Source: Alphaproteobacteria bacterium
GTDB taxonomy: Bacteria; Pseudomonadota; Alphaproteobacteria; Micropepsales; Micropepsaceae
Reading direction: 5' to 3'
DNA length: 45,759 nucleotides
Assembly: GCA_015654705.1 (NCBI GenBank)
Contig: JAATGL010000282.1
Location: forward strand, 1 to 45,759
A program made the position numbers and the translations under genes. Each line of letters begins with the position of its first letter. Positions within the stretch are counted from its first letter, which is position 1. Shown piece after piece: positions 1 through 9,519 of the stretch. Under the pieces are notes generated by a model. That model saw only the letters and a program-made list of their open reading frames with translations. It was not told where the DNA came from and did no database searches.

Positions 1-623
1 ACATCGGTCGAGCGGCTGGTGACGACGCCGTCGAACGGCGCGGTGATGCGCTTGAACGTCTCCAGCGCCTCGAGCCGCTCGACATTGGCGCGGGCGGATG
101 CCGACGCCGCGCTCTTGGCCGCCAGATCGCCATTCTTCTCGTCCGCGTCCTGCGGCGCCACGGCGCCGAGCTTGAGCAGCTGGTTCCAGCGTTTGGCGGT
201 GACGGCGGCCAGGCGCTCATTGGCGACGGCGGTGCCGAGATCGGCCTTGGCCTGCGCCAGCTGCTGGTCCTGGTCCGGGATGTCGATCTCGGCGAGCAAC
301 TGGCCCGCCTTCACGCTGGTCCCGATATCGGCGTACCAGCGCTTCAGATAGCCGCTGACGCGGGCATGGATCGGCGCGCTGCTGAAGGCCTGCACGTCGC
401 CGGGCAGCACCAGGTTGCGGTCGGTGTCGCTGCCCGACAGGCTGATGACCTTCACCGCCGGCGTCGCCTGGGCATCGGTCCAGGTCTCGACCTTCTGGTC
501 GGCGACCACGCGGGTGATCAGTCCGATCGCGACGATGACGATGGCGGCGCAGCCCGCGACGATGCCGATCGTCTTCAGGCGTTTCGGCGGCGTGTGCCGC
601 AGAATGTCCGTTTGCTCAGGCAT
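1..623 (-). CDS. RND efflux periplasmic adaptor (HlyD/AcrA family), 3' end truncated by window edge
   Basis: Minus-strand reading MPEQTDILRHTPPKRLKTIGIVAG...GDVQAFSSAPIHARVSGYLKRWYADIGTSVKAGQLLAEIDIPDQDQQL...APFDGVVTSRSTD; adaptor-type lipoyl/barrel-sandwich sequence; start overlaps stop of the permease gene. Confidence 0.88.
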   Translation of the reverse strand, partial: MPEQTDILRHTPPKRLKTIGIVAGCAAIVIVAIGLITRVVADQKVETWTDAQATPAVKVISLSGSDTDRNLVLPGDVQAFSSAPIHARVSGYLKRWYADIGTSVKAGQLLAEIDIPDQDQQLAQAKADLGTAVANERLAAVTAKRWNQLLKLGAVAPQDADEKNGDLAAKSAASASARANVERLEALETFKRITAPFDGVVTSRSTD

Positions 624-3600
624 AGGCTTCTCCGGAAGTAGGGGCGGCGTCCAGATGGGCGCCGGACGGCTGGGCCGATTTGCGGCCGTGCAGGATGCTG
701 AACACCACGGGCACGAACATCAGCGTCGCGCATGTGGCGAAGATAAGGCCGCCGATCACGGCGCGGCCGAGCGGCGCGTTCTGCTCGCCGCCTTCGCCGA
801 GGCCCAGGGCCATCGGCGCCATGCCGATGATCATGGCGAGCGCGGTCATCAGCACGGGGCGGAAGCGGGTCACGCCGGCCTCGACCGCGGCGATCGCCGC
901 GTCGCCGGTGGCGTCGAGCCGCTCGCGCGCGAAGCTGACGACCAGGATCGAGTTGGCGGTCGCCACCCCCATGCACATGATGGCGCCGGTGAGCGCCGGC
1001 ACCGACAGCGTCGTGCCGGTGGTGAACAGCATCCACACGATCCCGGCCAACGCCGCCGGCAAGGCCGTGATGATGACGAACGGATCGAGCCAGGACTGGA
1101 AGTTGACCACGATCAGCATGTAGATCAGCACCACCGCCGCCAGCAGGCCCAGGAACAGGCCCGAAAACGCGGTATCCATGGTCGTCACCTGGCCGCGCAG
1201 GGTGACGGTCGCGCCCTTCGGCACATCCCTGGACGTCGCGTCGATCAGCCTCTGGACATCGTGCGCCACGCCGCCCAGATCGCGGTCCTGGGTCGCGGCG
1301 TAGAGGTCGATGGCCGGCTGGATGTTGTAATGGGTGACGATCGCGCTCGACTGCTCGCGCGCCACCTTGCCGAGGCCGCCCAGCACCTGCAGGCCGCCGG
1401 TCGCGCCGGTGACCGGAATGTTGGCCAGCCCCGACAGGCTGTCGACGCGGTATTCCGGCATCTGCGCCACGATCGGATAGGACACGCCGTTCTTGGGATT
1501 GAGCCAGAAGGTCGGCGCGGTCTGCGAGCTGCCGGCCAGCGAGGTCACCACGCTGTTGGTCACGTCGCGCTCGGTCAGGCCGAACTGCGCCACGCGCGAG
1601 CGGTCGATGTCGACGCGCAGCTCGGGATTGTCGGTGGATTGTTGCATGCGCGCGTCGGCGATGCCGCGGATGCTGCGCATGCGGCGCAGCAGGGACTCGG
1701 CATAGGTCTGGTTGGCCTGCTGGTTCGGGCCGGCGATCTGCAGGTCGATGGGCGCGGGCGATCCGAAATTCAGGATCTGGCTGATGATGTCGGCCGGCGG
1801 AAACGAGAAGGTCGCGCTCGGAAACACCACGGGCAGGCGCTCGCGCAGCTTGCGCACATAATCCGCCGTCGCGTGATGGTTCTCCTTCAGGCTGACGAAG
1901 ATGTCGCCGTCCTGGTAGCCGATCAGGCCGGAATTGTTGTAGATCGTGTTGATCGCGCTGGTCGGCAGGCCGATATTGTCGACGATCGACGACAATTCGC
2001 CCGGCGGGATGACGGCGCGGATCTCGCGCTCGATATCTCCGAACATCGCCGAGGCGTCCTCGATGCGGGTGCCCACCGGCGGGCGCACATGCAGCGTGAT
2101 CTCGCCCGAATCGACGGCCGGAAAGAAATTGGAGCCGAGAAACGGCGTCAACACGAAGGATAGCACGACGAACGCCATGAAACCGGCGACGAAGAGCGTG
2201 CGGTGTTCGAGCGCCATCGCCAGCAGGTTGCGGTAGGATTCGCGGAAATCCTCGAAGCGCCTCTCGAAGCCGCGCTGGAAGCGGACCAGCGGATTGCTGG
2301 TGCTGCCGTGCTCGGCCTCATGCGCTTCCGCGGTTTCGCGCGAGACATGCGGCTGCAGCAGGTACATCGCCATCGTCGGCACCAGCGTGCGCGACAGGAT
2401 GAAGGAGGCGATCATCGCGAAGACGACCGCCTCCGCCATCGGCACGAACAGGAAGCCCGCCACGCCGGTCAGCGCGAACATCGGCACGAAGACGATGCAG
2501 ATGCAGAGCAGCGAGACGAAGGCCGGCGTCACGATCTGCTGCGCGCCGTCGAGGATCGCGGTCTTGACGTCCTTGCCCTGTTCGAGATGCCAGTTGATGT
2601 TCTCGATCGTCACCGTCGCGTCGTCGACCAGGATGCCGACGGCCAGCGCCAGCCCGCCCAGCGTCATGATATTGAGCGTCTGCCCGGCCAGCGAGAGCGC
2701 CGCCAGCGCGCTCAGGATGGCCAGCGGAATCGAGATCGCGATGATCACGGTCGAGCGCCAGCTGCCCAGGAACAGCAGGATCATCAGGCTGGTCAGCGCG
2801 GCGGCGATGATGCCCTCGCGCACCACGCCGGAGACCGCCGCCTTGACGAACAGCGACTGGTCGTTCAGCGCGTTGATCTGGAAGGTGGAGGGCAGCGTTT
2901 CCTTCAGCTTGGGCAGTGCGTCCTTGACGCCCTGGACGACGGCCAGCGTCGAGGCCGATCCCGTCTTCAGGATCGTGGTCAGCACGGCGCGCACGCCGTC
3001 GACATGGACGATACTCTGCTGCGGCGGCGCACCGTCGCGCACATGGCCGACATCGTGGATGAAGATGGTGGCGCCGTTTGCCGTCTTGATCGGCAGGTCG
3101 TTCAGCTCTTCGATGGTCGCGGCCGCGTCGTTGAGCTTCACCGTGTACTGGAACGAGCCGATCTTGACGGTGCCGGCCGGCAGGATCTGGTTCTGCGCCG
3201 CGATGGCGTTCTCGACATCCTGCGCCGACAGCCCCTTGGCCTGCAGCGCCTGCGGATCGAGATCGATCTGCACCTGGCGCACCTTGCCGCCGTAGGAATA
3301 GGGGATGGCCGCGCCGGGCACGGTGCCGAGCGCGGGGCGGATGAAGTTCTGCGCCAGGTCGAGCACCTGCTGCTCCGAAAGCCCGCGGCCGGAGAAGGCG
3401 AGCTGCAGGATCGGCACGGTCGAGGCGTTGTAGTTCAGGATGAGCGGCGGCGTCGAACCGGCCGGCATGTTCTTGATGATGGTCTGCGAGATCGAGGTGA
3501 CCTGCGCCGTCGCGGTGCGGATATCGACATTCGGCTGGAAATAGATCTTCACGATGCCGATGCCGGGCAGCGAGGTGCTCTCGATATGCTCGATGTCGTT

Positions 3601-3828
3601 GACCGTCGTGGTCAGCACGCGTTCATAGGGCGTGATGATGCGTCCCGACATGTCGTCCGGCGACAGGCCGGTATACTGGAAGGCGACGCCGATCACCGGC
3701 ACGCCGATATTGGGAAAGATGTCGGTCGGCGTGCGGATCGCCGCCAGCGGCCCCACGATCAGGATCAGCAGGGCCAACACGATGAACGTGTACGGGCGTT
3801 CCAGTGCGACTCGAACGATCCATGTCAT
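616..3828 (-). CDS. RND efflux transporter permease (AcrB/MexB superfamily)
   Basis: ORF 616..3906; likely start at MTWIVRVALERPYTFIV; typical RND sequence (PTDIFPNIGVPVIGV, GLALAVGILVDDATVTIENI). Confidence 0.95.
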   Translation of the reverse strand: MTWIVRVALERPYTFIVLALLILIVGPLAAIRTPTDIFPNIGVPVIGVAFQYTGLSPDDMSGRIITPYERVLTTTVNDIEHIESTSLPGIGIVKIYFQPNVDIRTATAQVTSISQTIIKNMPAGSTPPLILNYNASTVPILQLAFSGRGLSEQQVLDLAQNFIRPALGTVPGAAIPYSYGGKVRQVQIDLDPQALQAKGLSAQDVENAIAAQNQILPAGTVKIGSFQYTVKLNDAAATIEELNDLPIKTANGATIFIHDVGHVRDGAPPQQSIVHVDGVRAVLTTILKTGSASTLAVVQGVKDALPKLKETLPSTFQINALNDQSLFVKAAVSGVVREGIIAAALTSLMILLFLGSWRSTVIIAISIPLAILSALAALSLAGQTLNIMTLGGLALAVGILVDDATVTIENINWHLEQGKDVKTAILDGAQQIVTPAFVSLLCICIVFVPMFALTGVAGFLFVPMAEAVVFAMIASFILSRTLVPTMAMYLLQPHVSRETAEAHEAEHGSTSNPLVRFQRGFERRFEDFRESYRNLLAMALEHRTLFVAGFMAFVVLSFVLTPFLGSNFFPAVDSGEITLHVRPPVGTRIEDASAMFGDIEREIRAVIPPGELSSIVDNIGLPTSAINTIYNNSGLIGYQDGDIFVSLKENHHATADYVRKLRERLPVVFPSATFSFPPADIISQILNFGSPAPIDLQIAGPNQQANQTYAESLLRRMRSIRGIADARMQQSTDNPELRVDIDRSRVAQFGLTERDVTNSVVTSLAGSSQTAPTFWLNPKNGVSYPIVAQMPEYRVDSLSGLANIPVTGATGGLQVLGGLGKVAREQSSAIVTHYNIQPAIDLYAATQDRDLGGVAHDVQRLIDATSRDVPKGATVTLRGQVTTMDTAFSGLFLGLLAAVVLIYMLIVVNFQSWLDPFVIITALPAALAGIVWMLFTTGTTLSVPALTGAIMCMGVATANSILVVSFARERLDATGDAAIAAVEAGVTRFRPVLMTALAMIIGMAPMALGLGEGGEQNAPLGRAVIGGLIFATCATLMFVPVVFSILHGRKSAQPSGAHLDAAPTSGEAYA

Positions 3829-3987
3829 GCGGGGCGGCTCCGGCAGGCGAAGGTCAGATTGCGGTGCCGGCTGCGAAGGCCTCTGGCCATGGGCCGCTCG
3901 ACACACTATGATACAATGTTACTGACCGGTACGTGTTCGCAGGACATATATGGAGCGAGCCGCCGGACGGTCAAGAGGCAAGTTCGC

Positions 3988-4617
3988 ATGACAAAAAGAA
4001 TAGCAGTTCGGGAGAAGGTTCAGGAGCGTGCGGAGCCGAAACGCGCGGCGCAGCGTATCCGCGAAATGGCGGGGGAACTTTTCTACCGCCAGGGAATCCG
4101 CGCCGTCGGAGTCGACGAGATCGTCGCGCGCGCCGGCGTCACCAAGCCCAGTCTCTATCGCAGCTTTCCGTCGAAGGACGAACTCGCCGCCGCCTATCTG
4201 CGCGATCACTGCGATGCCAGTCTGCGTCGTTTCAACACGGCGATGGATGAGCGGCCGGACGATCCGCGCAGCCAGTTCCGCCTCTGGCTCGCCGATCTGT
4301 CGATGCGCGCGACGCAGGCGGATTATCGCGGCTGCGGCGCCACCAATGCGGCGGTGGAATATCCCGAGCCCGGCCATCCCGCGCGCATCCAGGCGGCGGA
4401 AAACAAGAAGCAGTTCCGCGCCCGGCTCCGCGCTCTCGTCAGGGCGATGGGCGCCAAGCGTCCGGATGTATTGGCCGACGGGTTGCTGTTGCTGATCGAA
4501 GGCGCCTATGCGTCCGGCCAGTTGTTCGGACCCAACGGACCGGCCCGCGTGCTGGTCGAAACCGCTGATGCGCTGATCGACGCGCACCTCTCCAAAGCGC
4601 CGCGCGCATCGCGCTAA
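3988..4617 (+). CDS. TetR/AcrR family transcriptional regulator
   Basis: MTKRIAVREKVQERAEPKRAAQRIREMAGELFYRQGIRAVGVDEIVARAGVTKPSLYRSFPSKDELAAAYL: canonical TetR HTH; divergent from RND pair. Confidence 0.93.
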   Translation: MTKRIAVREKVQERAEPKRAAQRIREMAGELFYRQGIRAVGVDEIVARAGVTKPSLYRSFPSKDELAAAYLRDHCDASLRRFNTAMDERPDDPRSQFRLWLADLSMRATQADYRGCGATNAAVEYPEPGHPARIQAAENKKQFRARLRALVRAMGAKRPDVLADGLLLLIEGAYASGQLFGPNGPARVLVETADALIDAHLSKAPRASR

Positions 4618-4648
4618 ACCGGCTGTAATCCGCCTCAACAAAACGTGA

Positions 4649-5512
4649 TCAGTCGTGCGCGAACGCCCAGTAGAGTTCGCGGGCGCGGCGATAGAGCGGT
4701 CCGGGCTGCAGATCGCGCTCGTCGATGCGGATCACCGGCAGCACCTTGGCGTAATTTCCGGACGAGAAGATTTCGTCGGCCTGCGTGAAATCACGATAGG
4801 TCAGCGTGGCTTCGACGACCGTCACACCGTCGTCACGCAACAGCTGGATCACGCGCTGCCGCGTGATGCCGTTCAGGAACGTGCCGTTGGCCGCCGGCGT
4901 GAAGACCACGCCGCCCTTCGCCAGGAAGACGTTGGAGCTGGCCAGTTCCGCGACATTGCCCAGCATGTCGCAGAGCAGGGCGTTGTCGAAGCCGCGCGAG
5001 CGCGCTTCCAGCGCGGCGCGGGCATTGTTGGGATAGAGACAGGCCGCCTTGGCATCGACCGGCATCGTTTCCATCGTCGGACGGCGGAAAGGCGACAGCG
5101 TGATCGCCTGCCCGTCCTCGCTGGGCATCGGCAGTTCGTAGAGCGACAGGCACCAGGCCGTCGAAGCCGGATCGGGCGAGACGGTGAGGAAACCGGTGCG
5201 CTCTGCCCAGTACATCGGCTTTATATAGAGCGCCGCGTTGCGGTCGAAGCGCGCGAGGCCCTCCTTGGCGAGGCCGAGCCAGGTCTCGTGCGGAACGACC
5301 GGATCGAGAAACATCGCCGCCGCCGATCGGTTGATGCGGCGCAGATGAAGGTCGAGATCGGGCGCCACGCCCTCGAAGGCGCGCGCGCCGTCGAACACGG
5401 TCGAGGCCAGCCAGGCCCCATGGCTGCGCGGGCCGAGGATGGCGACATTGCCCTCGTGCCAATCGCCTTCGAAGAACGTCCAGGTCTTCGACCAGCCCTG
5501 CCAACCGACCAT
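4649..5512 (-). CDS. Branched-chain aminotransferase-like PLP class IV aminotransferase
   Basis: MVGWQGWSKTWTFFEGDWHEGN...FDGARAFEG...YIKPMYWAE...NVAELASSNVFLAKGGVVFTP: fold-type IV aminotransferase motifs. Confidence 0.88.
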   Translation of the reverse strand: MVGWQGWSKTWTFFEGDWHEGNVAILGPRSHGAWLASTVFDGARAFEGVAPDLDLHLRRINRSAAAMFLDPVVPHETWLGLAKEGLARFDRNAALYIKPMYWAERTGFLTVSPDPASTAWCLSLYELPMPSEDGQAITLSPFRRPTMETMPVDAKAACLYPNNARAALEARSRGFDNALLCDMLGNVAELASSNVFLAKGGVVFTPAANGTFLNGITRQRVIQLLRDDGVTVVEATLTYRDFTQADEIFSSGNYAKVLPVIRIDERDLQPGPLYRRARELYWAFAHD

Positions 5513-5522
5513 GTCTCTCTCC

Positions 5523-7064
5523 CTAAAGCGGCACTTCGATCACATTCGGTTCGCCGCCAGCCAGTCCGCGGCGCAGCGCATCGGCGAAGTCGCCAAGCGT
5601 CGCGACGCGCCGGGCGCGCACGCCCATGCCGTTCGCCAGCGCCACCCAGTCGAGATCGGGACGGCCGATCTCCAGCATGTCCAGCGCGCGGCGGCCGGGA
5701 TTGGCCCCCAGGGCGGCGAGTTCGCCCTTCAGGATGGCATAGGCTCGGTTGGCGAAGATTATGGTGGTGATGTTCAGGCTTTCGCGCGCCGCGGTCCACA
5801 GCGCCTGCAGCGTATACATGCCGCTGCCGTCCGCTTCGAGGCAGAGAACCGGCCGGTCTGGGCAGGCGACCGCCGCGCCCACCGCCATCGGAAGGCCGAT
5901 GCCGATCGAGCCGCCGGTGTTCACCAGCCAGTCATGCGGCGGCGCCCCCTTGGTGGCCGCCATCATGCCGCGGCCCGAGGTGATCGACTCGTCGACCACG
6001 ATCGCACGCTCCGGCAGCAAGGCGCCGACGGTCGCGGCAAGTCCCGCGATCGTGATATCGCCCTCCGGCAAAGCGGGCCGCGCGGCGCGCTGCAGGACCG
6101 GCTGCGTCGTCTGCGCCTGAAGCACCTCCGCCAGCGCGGCGAGGGCGCCTGCGCCATCCTCGCCCGGACGGCTCAGGGTGTGGATGTCACAGCGCTCCGG
6201 CATCAGCAGGCCGGGCTTGGACGGATAGGCGAAGAACGCGACGGGAGCCGGCGCGCCGACCAGAATGAGCTGGCCGAAGCCGCGCAATTGTTCGAGCGCC
6301 TGGTCGACCACATAGGCGACGCGCTCGACGACGGGCAATCCCGCGCCGCGCGTCATCCGCGTCAGATTGAAGGGCGCGAGAAGCGTGGCGCCGCTCGCGG
6401 CGGCGATGCGGCCCGCGGTCGCGAGCGCCTCGCCCTCGATCAGGTGCGGCCCGAGCAGGATCGCCGTGCGCATGCCGTTGCGCAGCAGGGTCGCGGCCCG
6501 TTCGATCGTCGCGGTCTGCGGCAAGGGCGGCGCGGGTGTCGCGGCGACCGGCACGACCTGGCCGCCTTCGCTCCACGCCGTATCCGCGGGCAGGATCAGC
6601 GTCGCGATCCGTCCCGGCGCGGTGCGCGCCGCGGCGATGGCCTCGGCGCAGTCCCGTCCGACGTCGCCGGCCGACGCCGCGCTGCGCAGCCATTTCGAAT
6701 AGGGCCGCGCCAGCGCCTCGATGTCGGCGGTCAGCGGCGCGTCGTAGCGGCGGTGATAGGTCGCGTGGTCGCCCACGATGTTAACCAAGGGCACCTCGGC
6801 GCGGCACGCATTGTGCAGATTGGCTAACGCGTTCGACAATCCTGGCCCCAGATGGAACAACGTGCTCGCCGGTTTTCCGCTCATTCGTGCATAGCCGTCG
6901 GCCGCGCCGGCGGCGACGCCTTCGAACAGGCACGGCACGCCGCGCATCTGCGGCACGCTGTCCAGCGCCGCCACGAAATGGATCTCGGACGTCCCCGGAT
7001 TCATGAAGCAGACGTCGACGCCGCCCCCCGTCAGCGTGCGGATCAGGCTTTCGGCGCCGTTCAT
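5523..7064 (-). CDS. Thiamine pyrophosphate-dependent enzyme, acetolactate synthase large-subunit/benzoylformate decarboxylase-like
   Basis: MNGAESLIRTLTGGGVDVCFMNPGTSEIHFVAAL...CLFEGVAAGAADGYARMSGKPASTLFHLGPGL...GGSIGIGLPMAVGAAVACPDRPVLCLEADGSGMYTLQ. Confidence 0.9.
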   Translation of the reverse strand: MNGAESLIRTLTGGGVDVCFMNPGTSEIHFVAALDSVPQMRGVPCLFEGVAAGAADGYARMSGKPASTLFHLGPGLSNALANLHNACRAEVPLVNIVGDHATYHRRYDAPLTADIEALARPYSKWLRSAASAGDVGRDCAEAIAAARTAPGRIATLILPADTAWSEGGQVVPVAATPAPPLPQTATIERAATLLRNGMRTAILLGPHLIEGEALATAGRIAAASGATLLAPFNLTRMTRGAGLPVVERVAYVVDQALEQLRGFGQLILVGAPAPVAFFAYPSKPGLLMPERCDIHTLSRPGEDGAGALAALAEVLQAQTTQPVLQRAARPALPEGDITIAGLAATVGALLPERAIVVDESITSGRGMMAATKGAPPHDWLVNTGGSIGIGLPMAVGAAVACPDRPVLCLEADGSGMYTLQALWTAARESLNITTIIFANRAYAILKGELAALGANPGRRALDMLEIGRPDLDWVALANGMGVRARRVATLGDFADALRRGLAGGEPNVIEVPL

Positions 7065-7148
7065 GCCCGCCTCTCCAGCTTTGGCACATCCGGACGTCGC
7101 GGGACCGTCCCCAAAAGGAGCAGTTCACCCGCCGGGTGACACAGGACC

Positions 7149-8492
7149 ATGCGCGACGAAACCCTTTCCATCCATGCCGGCTACCAGACCGACCCGACGA
7201 CGAAATCCGTCGCCGTCCCGATATACCAGACGGTTGCTTATGAATTCGATAGCGCCGACCACGGCGCGGCGCTTTTCAACCTCGAAGTCCCGGGCAACAT
7301 CTATTCGCGGCTGGGCAACCCGACAACCGCGGTGCTGGAGCAGCGCGTCGCCGCCCTGGAAGGCGGGCTGGAGGCGCTTTGCGTCGGCTCGGGCATGGCC
7401 GCGATCCATTACGCGATCATCAACATCGCCGAGATGGGCTCCAACATCGTCACCCTGCCGCAGATCTACGGCGCCACCTACACGCTGTTCAACAGCGTCC
7501 TGCGCAAGCAGGGCATCGACGTGCGCTTCGCCGCCAGCGACGATCCCGCCAATGTCGAGGCGCTGATCGACGGCAACACCAAGGCCGTGTATTGCGAGAG
7601 CATCGGCAATCCGGCGGGCAACGTCGCGGACATCGAGGCGCTGGCCGCCATCGCGCACCGCCACGGCGTGCCGCTGATCGTCGACAACACCATCGCGACC
7701 CCCATCCTGCTGAAGCCGATCCGGTATGGCGCCGATATTGTGGTGCATTCCCTGACCAAGTTCTTCGGCGGCCACGGCACCACGATGGGCGGCGCCATCG
7801 TCGACAGCGGCAAGTTTCCCTGGGTCCGGCATCGCGCGCGCTTCCCGATGCTGACCGAGCCGGAGGACGCCTATCACGGCGTCGTCTACACCGATCACTA
7901 CGGCGACAGCGCCTATATCGCGCGCTGCCGCACCGTGTGCCAGCGCAATACGGGTTCGGTGCTGGCGCCGCTCAGCGCCTTCCTGCTGCTGCAGGGGATC
8001 GAGACCCTGCCGCTCAGGATGGAGCGCCACATCAAGAACACTACGCGTGTGGCGGCCTATCTGCTGTCGCATCCGGGCGTGGAATGGTGCCGCTATCTCG
8101 GCCATGTGGCCGATCCCCATCATGCCCTGGCCAAAAAGTATCTGGGCGGCCGCGGCGGTTCGTTCCTGACCTTCGGCGTCAAGGGCGGCTTCGAGGCGGG
8201 CAAGAAATTCTACGACGCGCTGAAGCTGTTCAAGCGGCTGGTCAATATCGGCGACACCAAATCGCTGGCCTGCCATCCGGCCTCGACGACGCACCGGCAG
8301 TTGACAACCGACGAACTCGAGCGCGCCGGCGTCAGGCCGGAGATGATCCGGCTCTGCATCGGCATCGAGCATATGGACGACATCATCGCCGATCTCGAAC
8401 AGGCGCTCGATGCGGCGGTCGGGGACAGCGGCGGCGCGAAAACCAGGCACGCGGCGGAGCTGCACCAGCGCCTCGCTGCGTCGTGGTCCTAA
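7149..8492 (+). CDS. O-acetylhomoserine/O-succinylhomoserine sulfhydrylase-like PLP enzyme (Cys/Met metabolism, MetY-like)
   Basis: MRDETLSIHAGYQTDPTTKSVAVPIYQTVAYEF...YSRLGNPTTAVLEQRVAALEGG...HSLTKFFGGHGTTMGG (PLP lysine). Confidence 0.92.
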   Translation: MRDETLSIHAGYQTDPTTKSVAVPIYQTVAYEFDSADHGAALFNLEVPGNIYSRLGNPTTAVLEQRVAALEGGLEALCVGSGMAAIHYAIINIAEMGSNIVTLPQIYGATYTLFNSVLRKQGIDVRFAASDDPANVEALIDGNTKAVYCESIGNPAGNVADIEALAAIAHRHGVPLIVDNTIATPILLKPIRYGADIVVHSLTKFFGGHGTTMGGAIVDSGKFPWVRHRARFPMLTEPEDAYHGVVYTDHYGDSAYIARCRTVCQRNTGSVLAPLSAFLLLQGIETLPLRMERHIKNTTRVAAYLLSHPGVEWCRYLGHVADPHHALAKKYLGGRGGSFLTFGVKGGFEAGKKFYDALKLFKRLVNIGDTKSLACHPASTTHRQLTTDELERAGVRPEMIRLCIGIEHMDDIIADLEQALDAAVGDSGGAKTRHAAELHQRLAASWS

Positions 8493-8496
8493 GGCC

Positions 8497-9519
8497 ATGC
8501 CGGTCATCGTCGAGCAGGAACGTCTGCGCCGGGGATCGCCGCGCATCATGCGCCGCCATGGCCTTCGGATCGGCCTCGTCAACAACATGCCGGACGCGGC
8601 GCTCGGGCGCACGGAAGCGCAATTCCTGAACGTGCTGGACGCCGCCGCGGCGGGACTCTTCGTCAGCGTGCAGTTCTTCTCGCTCGCCGGTATCCCCCGC
8701 GGCGAGGCCGGCCGCCGCCATCTCGTCGGAAATTTCTACAGTTCCTGCTCCGAGATCGAGACGGCGCAGCTCGACGGGCTGATCCTGACCGGCACCGAGC
8801 CGAAGCTGGCCGACCTGCGCGCCGAGCCCTACTGGCCCGCGCTGTCGGACCTGTTCGACTGGATCGGGCGCGAGGGACCGTCGACCATCTTTTCCTGTCT
8901 CGCCGCCCACGCCGCGGTTCTGCATTATGACGGGATCGAGCGGCGGCGGCTGCCGCACAAGCGTTTCGGCCTGTTCGATCACAACGCGGTCGCGCTGCAT
9001 CCGCTCACCCACAGCCTTGGGCCGGTTTCGAAGGTCGCCCATTCGCGCTGGAACGAGGTGCCGGCGGAGGCGCTGACCGAAGCGGGCTACCGCATTCTCA
9101 CCCAGGCGCCGGCGGCCGGCGTCGATCTGTTCGTTCGGCAGAGGCGCAATCCGCTGCTGTTCTTCCAGGGCCACCCGGAATACGACCCGCAGACCCTGTG
9201 CCGCGAATATCAGCGCGATGTGCGCCGCTTCCTCGCGGGCGAGCAGGACGCCTATCCGGACATGCCGGAATTCTATTTCGATCCGGTAGAAAGCAACCTG
9301 CTGTCGCTTTTCCGGGCCCGCGCCGTGGCGGAGCGCGACATCGCCCTCATGGCGGCCTTTCCCATCGCGCTGGGCCGCCCGGCGATCGCCGACGACTGGC
9401 ATTCCCCGGCCGCCGGCGTCTATCGCGCCTGGCTGCAGCAGATCGCCGAAGCCAAAGCGGACATGCATGTCCCTGCGGGGCGCAGGCCGGCGCCGCGTTA
9501 CGCGGGGATGCTCCAGTGA
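8497..9519 (+). CDS. Homoserine O-succinyltransferase (MetA/HTS)-like acyltransferase, divergent
   Basis: MPVIVEQERLRRGSPRIMRRHGLRIGLVNNMPDAALGRTEAQFL...QLDGLILTGTEPKLAD...STIFSCLAAHAAV...GHPEYDPQTLCREYQRDV; aligns without gaps to remembered E. coli MetA around the active-site Cys. Confidence 0.85.
   Translation: MPVIVEQERLRRGSPRIMRRHGLRIGLVNNMPDAALGRTEAQFLNVLDAAAAGLFVSVQFFSLAGIPRGEAGRRHLVGNFYSSCSEIETAQLDGLILTGTEPKLADLRAEPYWPALSDLFDWIGREGPSTIFSCLAAHAAVLHYDGIERRRLPHKRFGLFDHNAVALHPLTHSLGPVSKVAHSRWNEVPAEALTEAGYRILTQAPAAGVDLFVRQRRNPLLFFQGHPEYDPQTLCREYQRDVRRFLAGEQDAYPDMPEFYFDPVESNLLSLFRARAVAERDIALMAAFPIALGRPAIADDWHSPAAGVYRAWLQQIAEAKADMHVPAGRRPAPRYAGMLQ

Noticed and set aside
415-2163. 582-aa + strand ORF antisense to the RND permease (and similar long antisense ORFs at 8383..11001, 12269..14728, 23947..27495)
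   Set aside because: Low-complexity His/Arg/Asp-rich translations with no recognisable motifs, antisense to well-supported genes; typical of high-GC codon-position bias
2203-3987. N-terminal ~595 residues of the 804-aa ORF that ends in the TetR protein
   Set aside because: Antisense to the RND permease and lacks domain signal; the TetR homology begins at the ATG at 3988
7149-9519. Interpreting the MetY/MetA pair simply as housekeeping methionine biosynthesis
   Set aside because: Not fully excluded, but tight coupling to PCP-TE, ligase and PrnB-like genes and the altered MetA residues make a specialised role more likely; kept as the main alternative hypothesis
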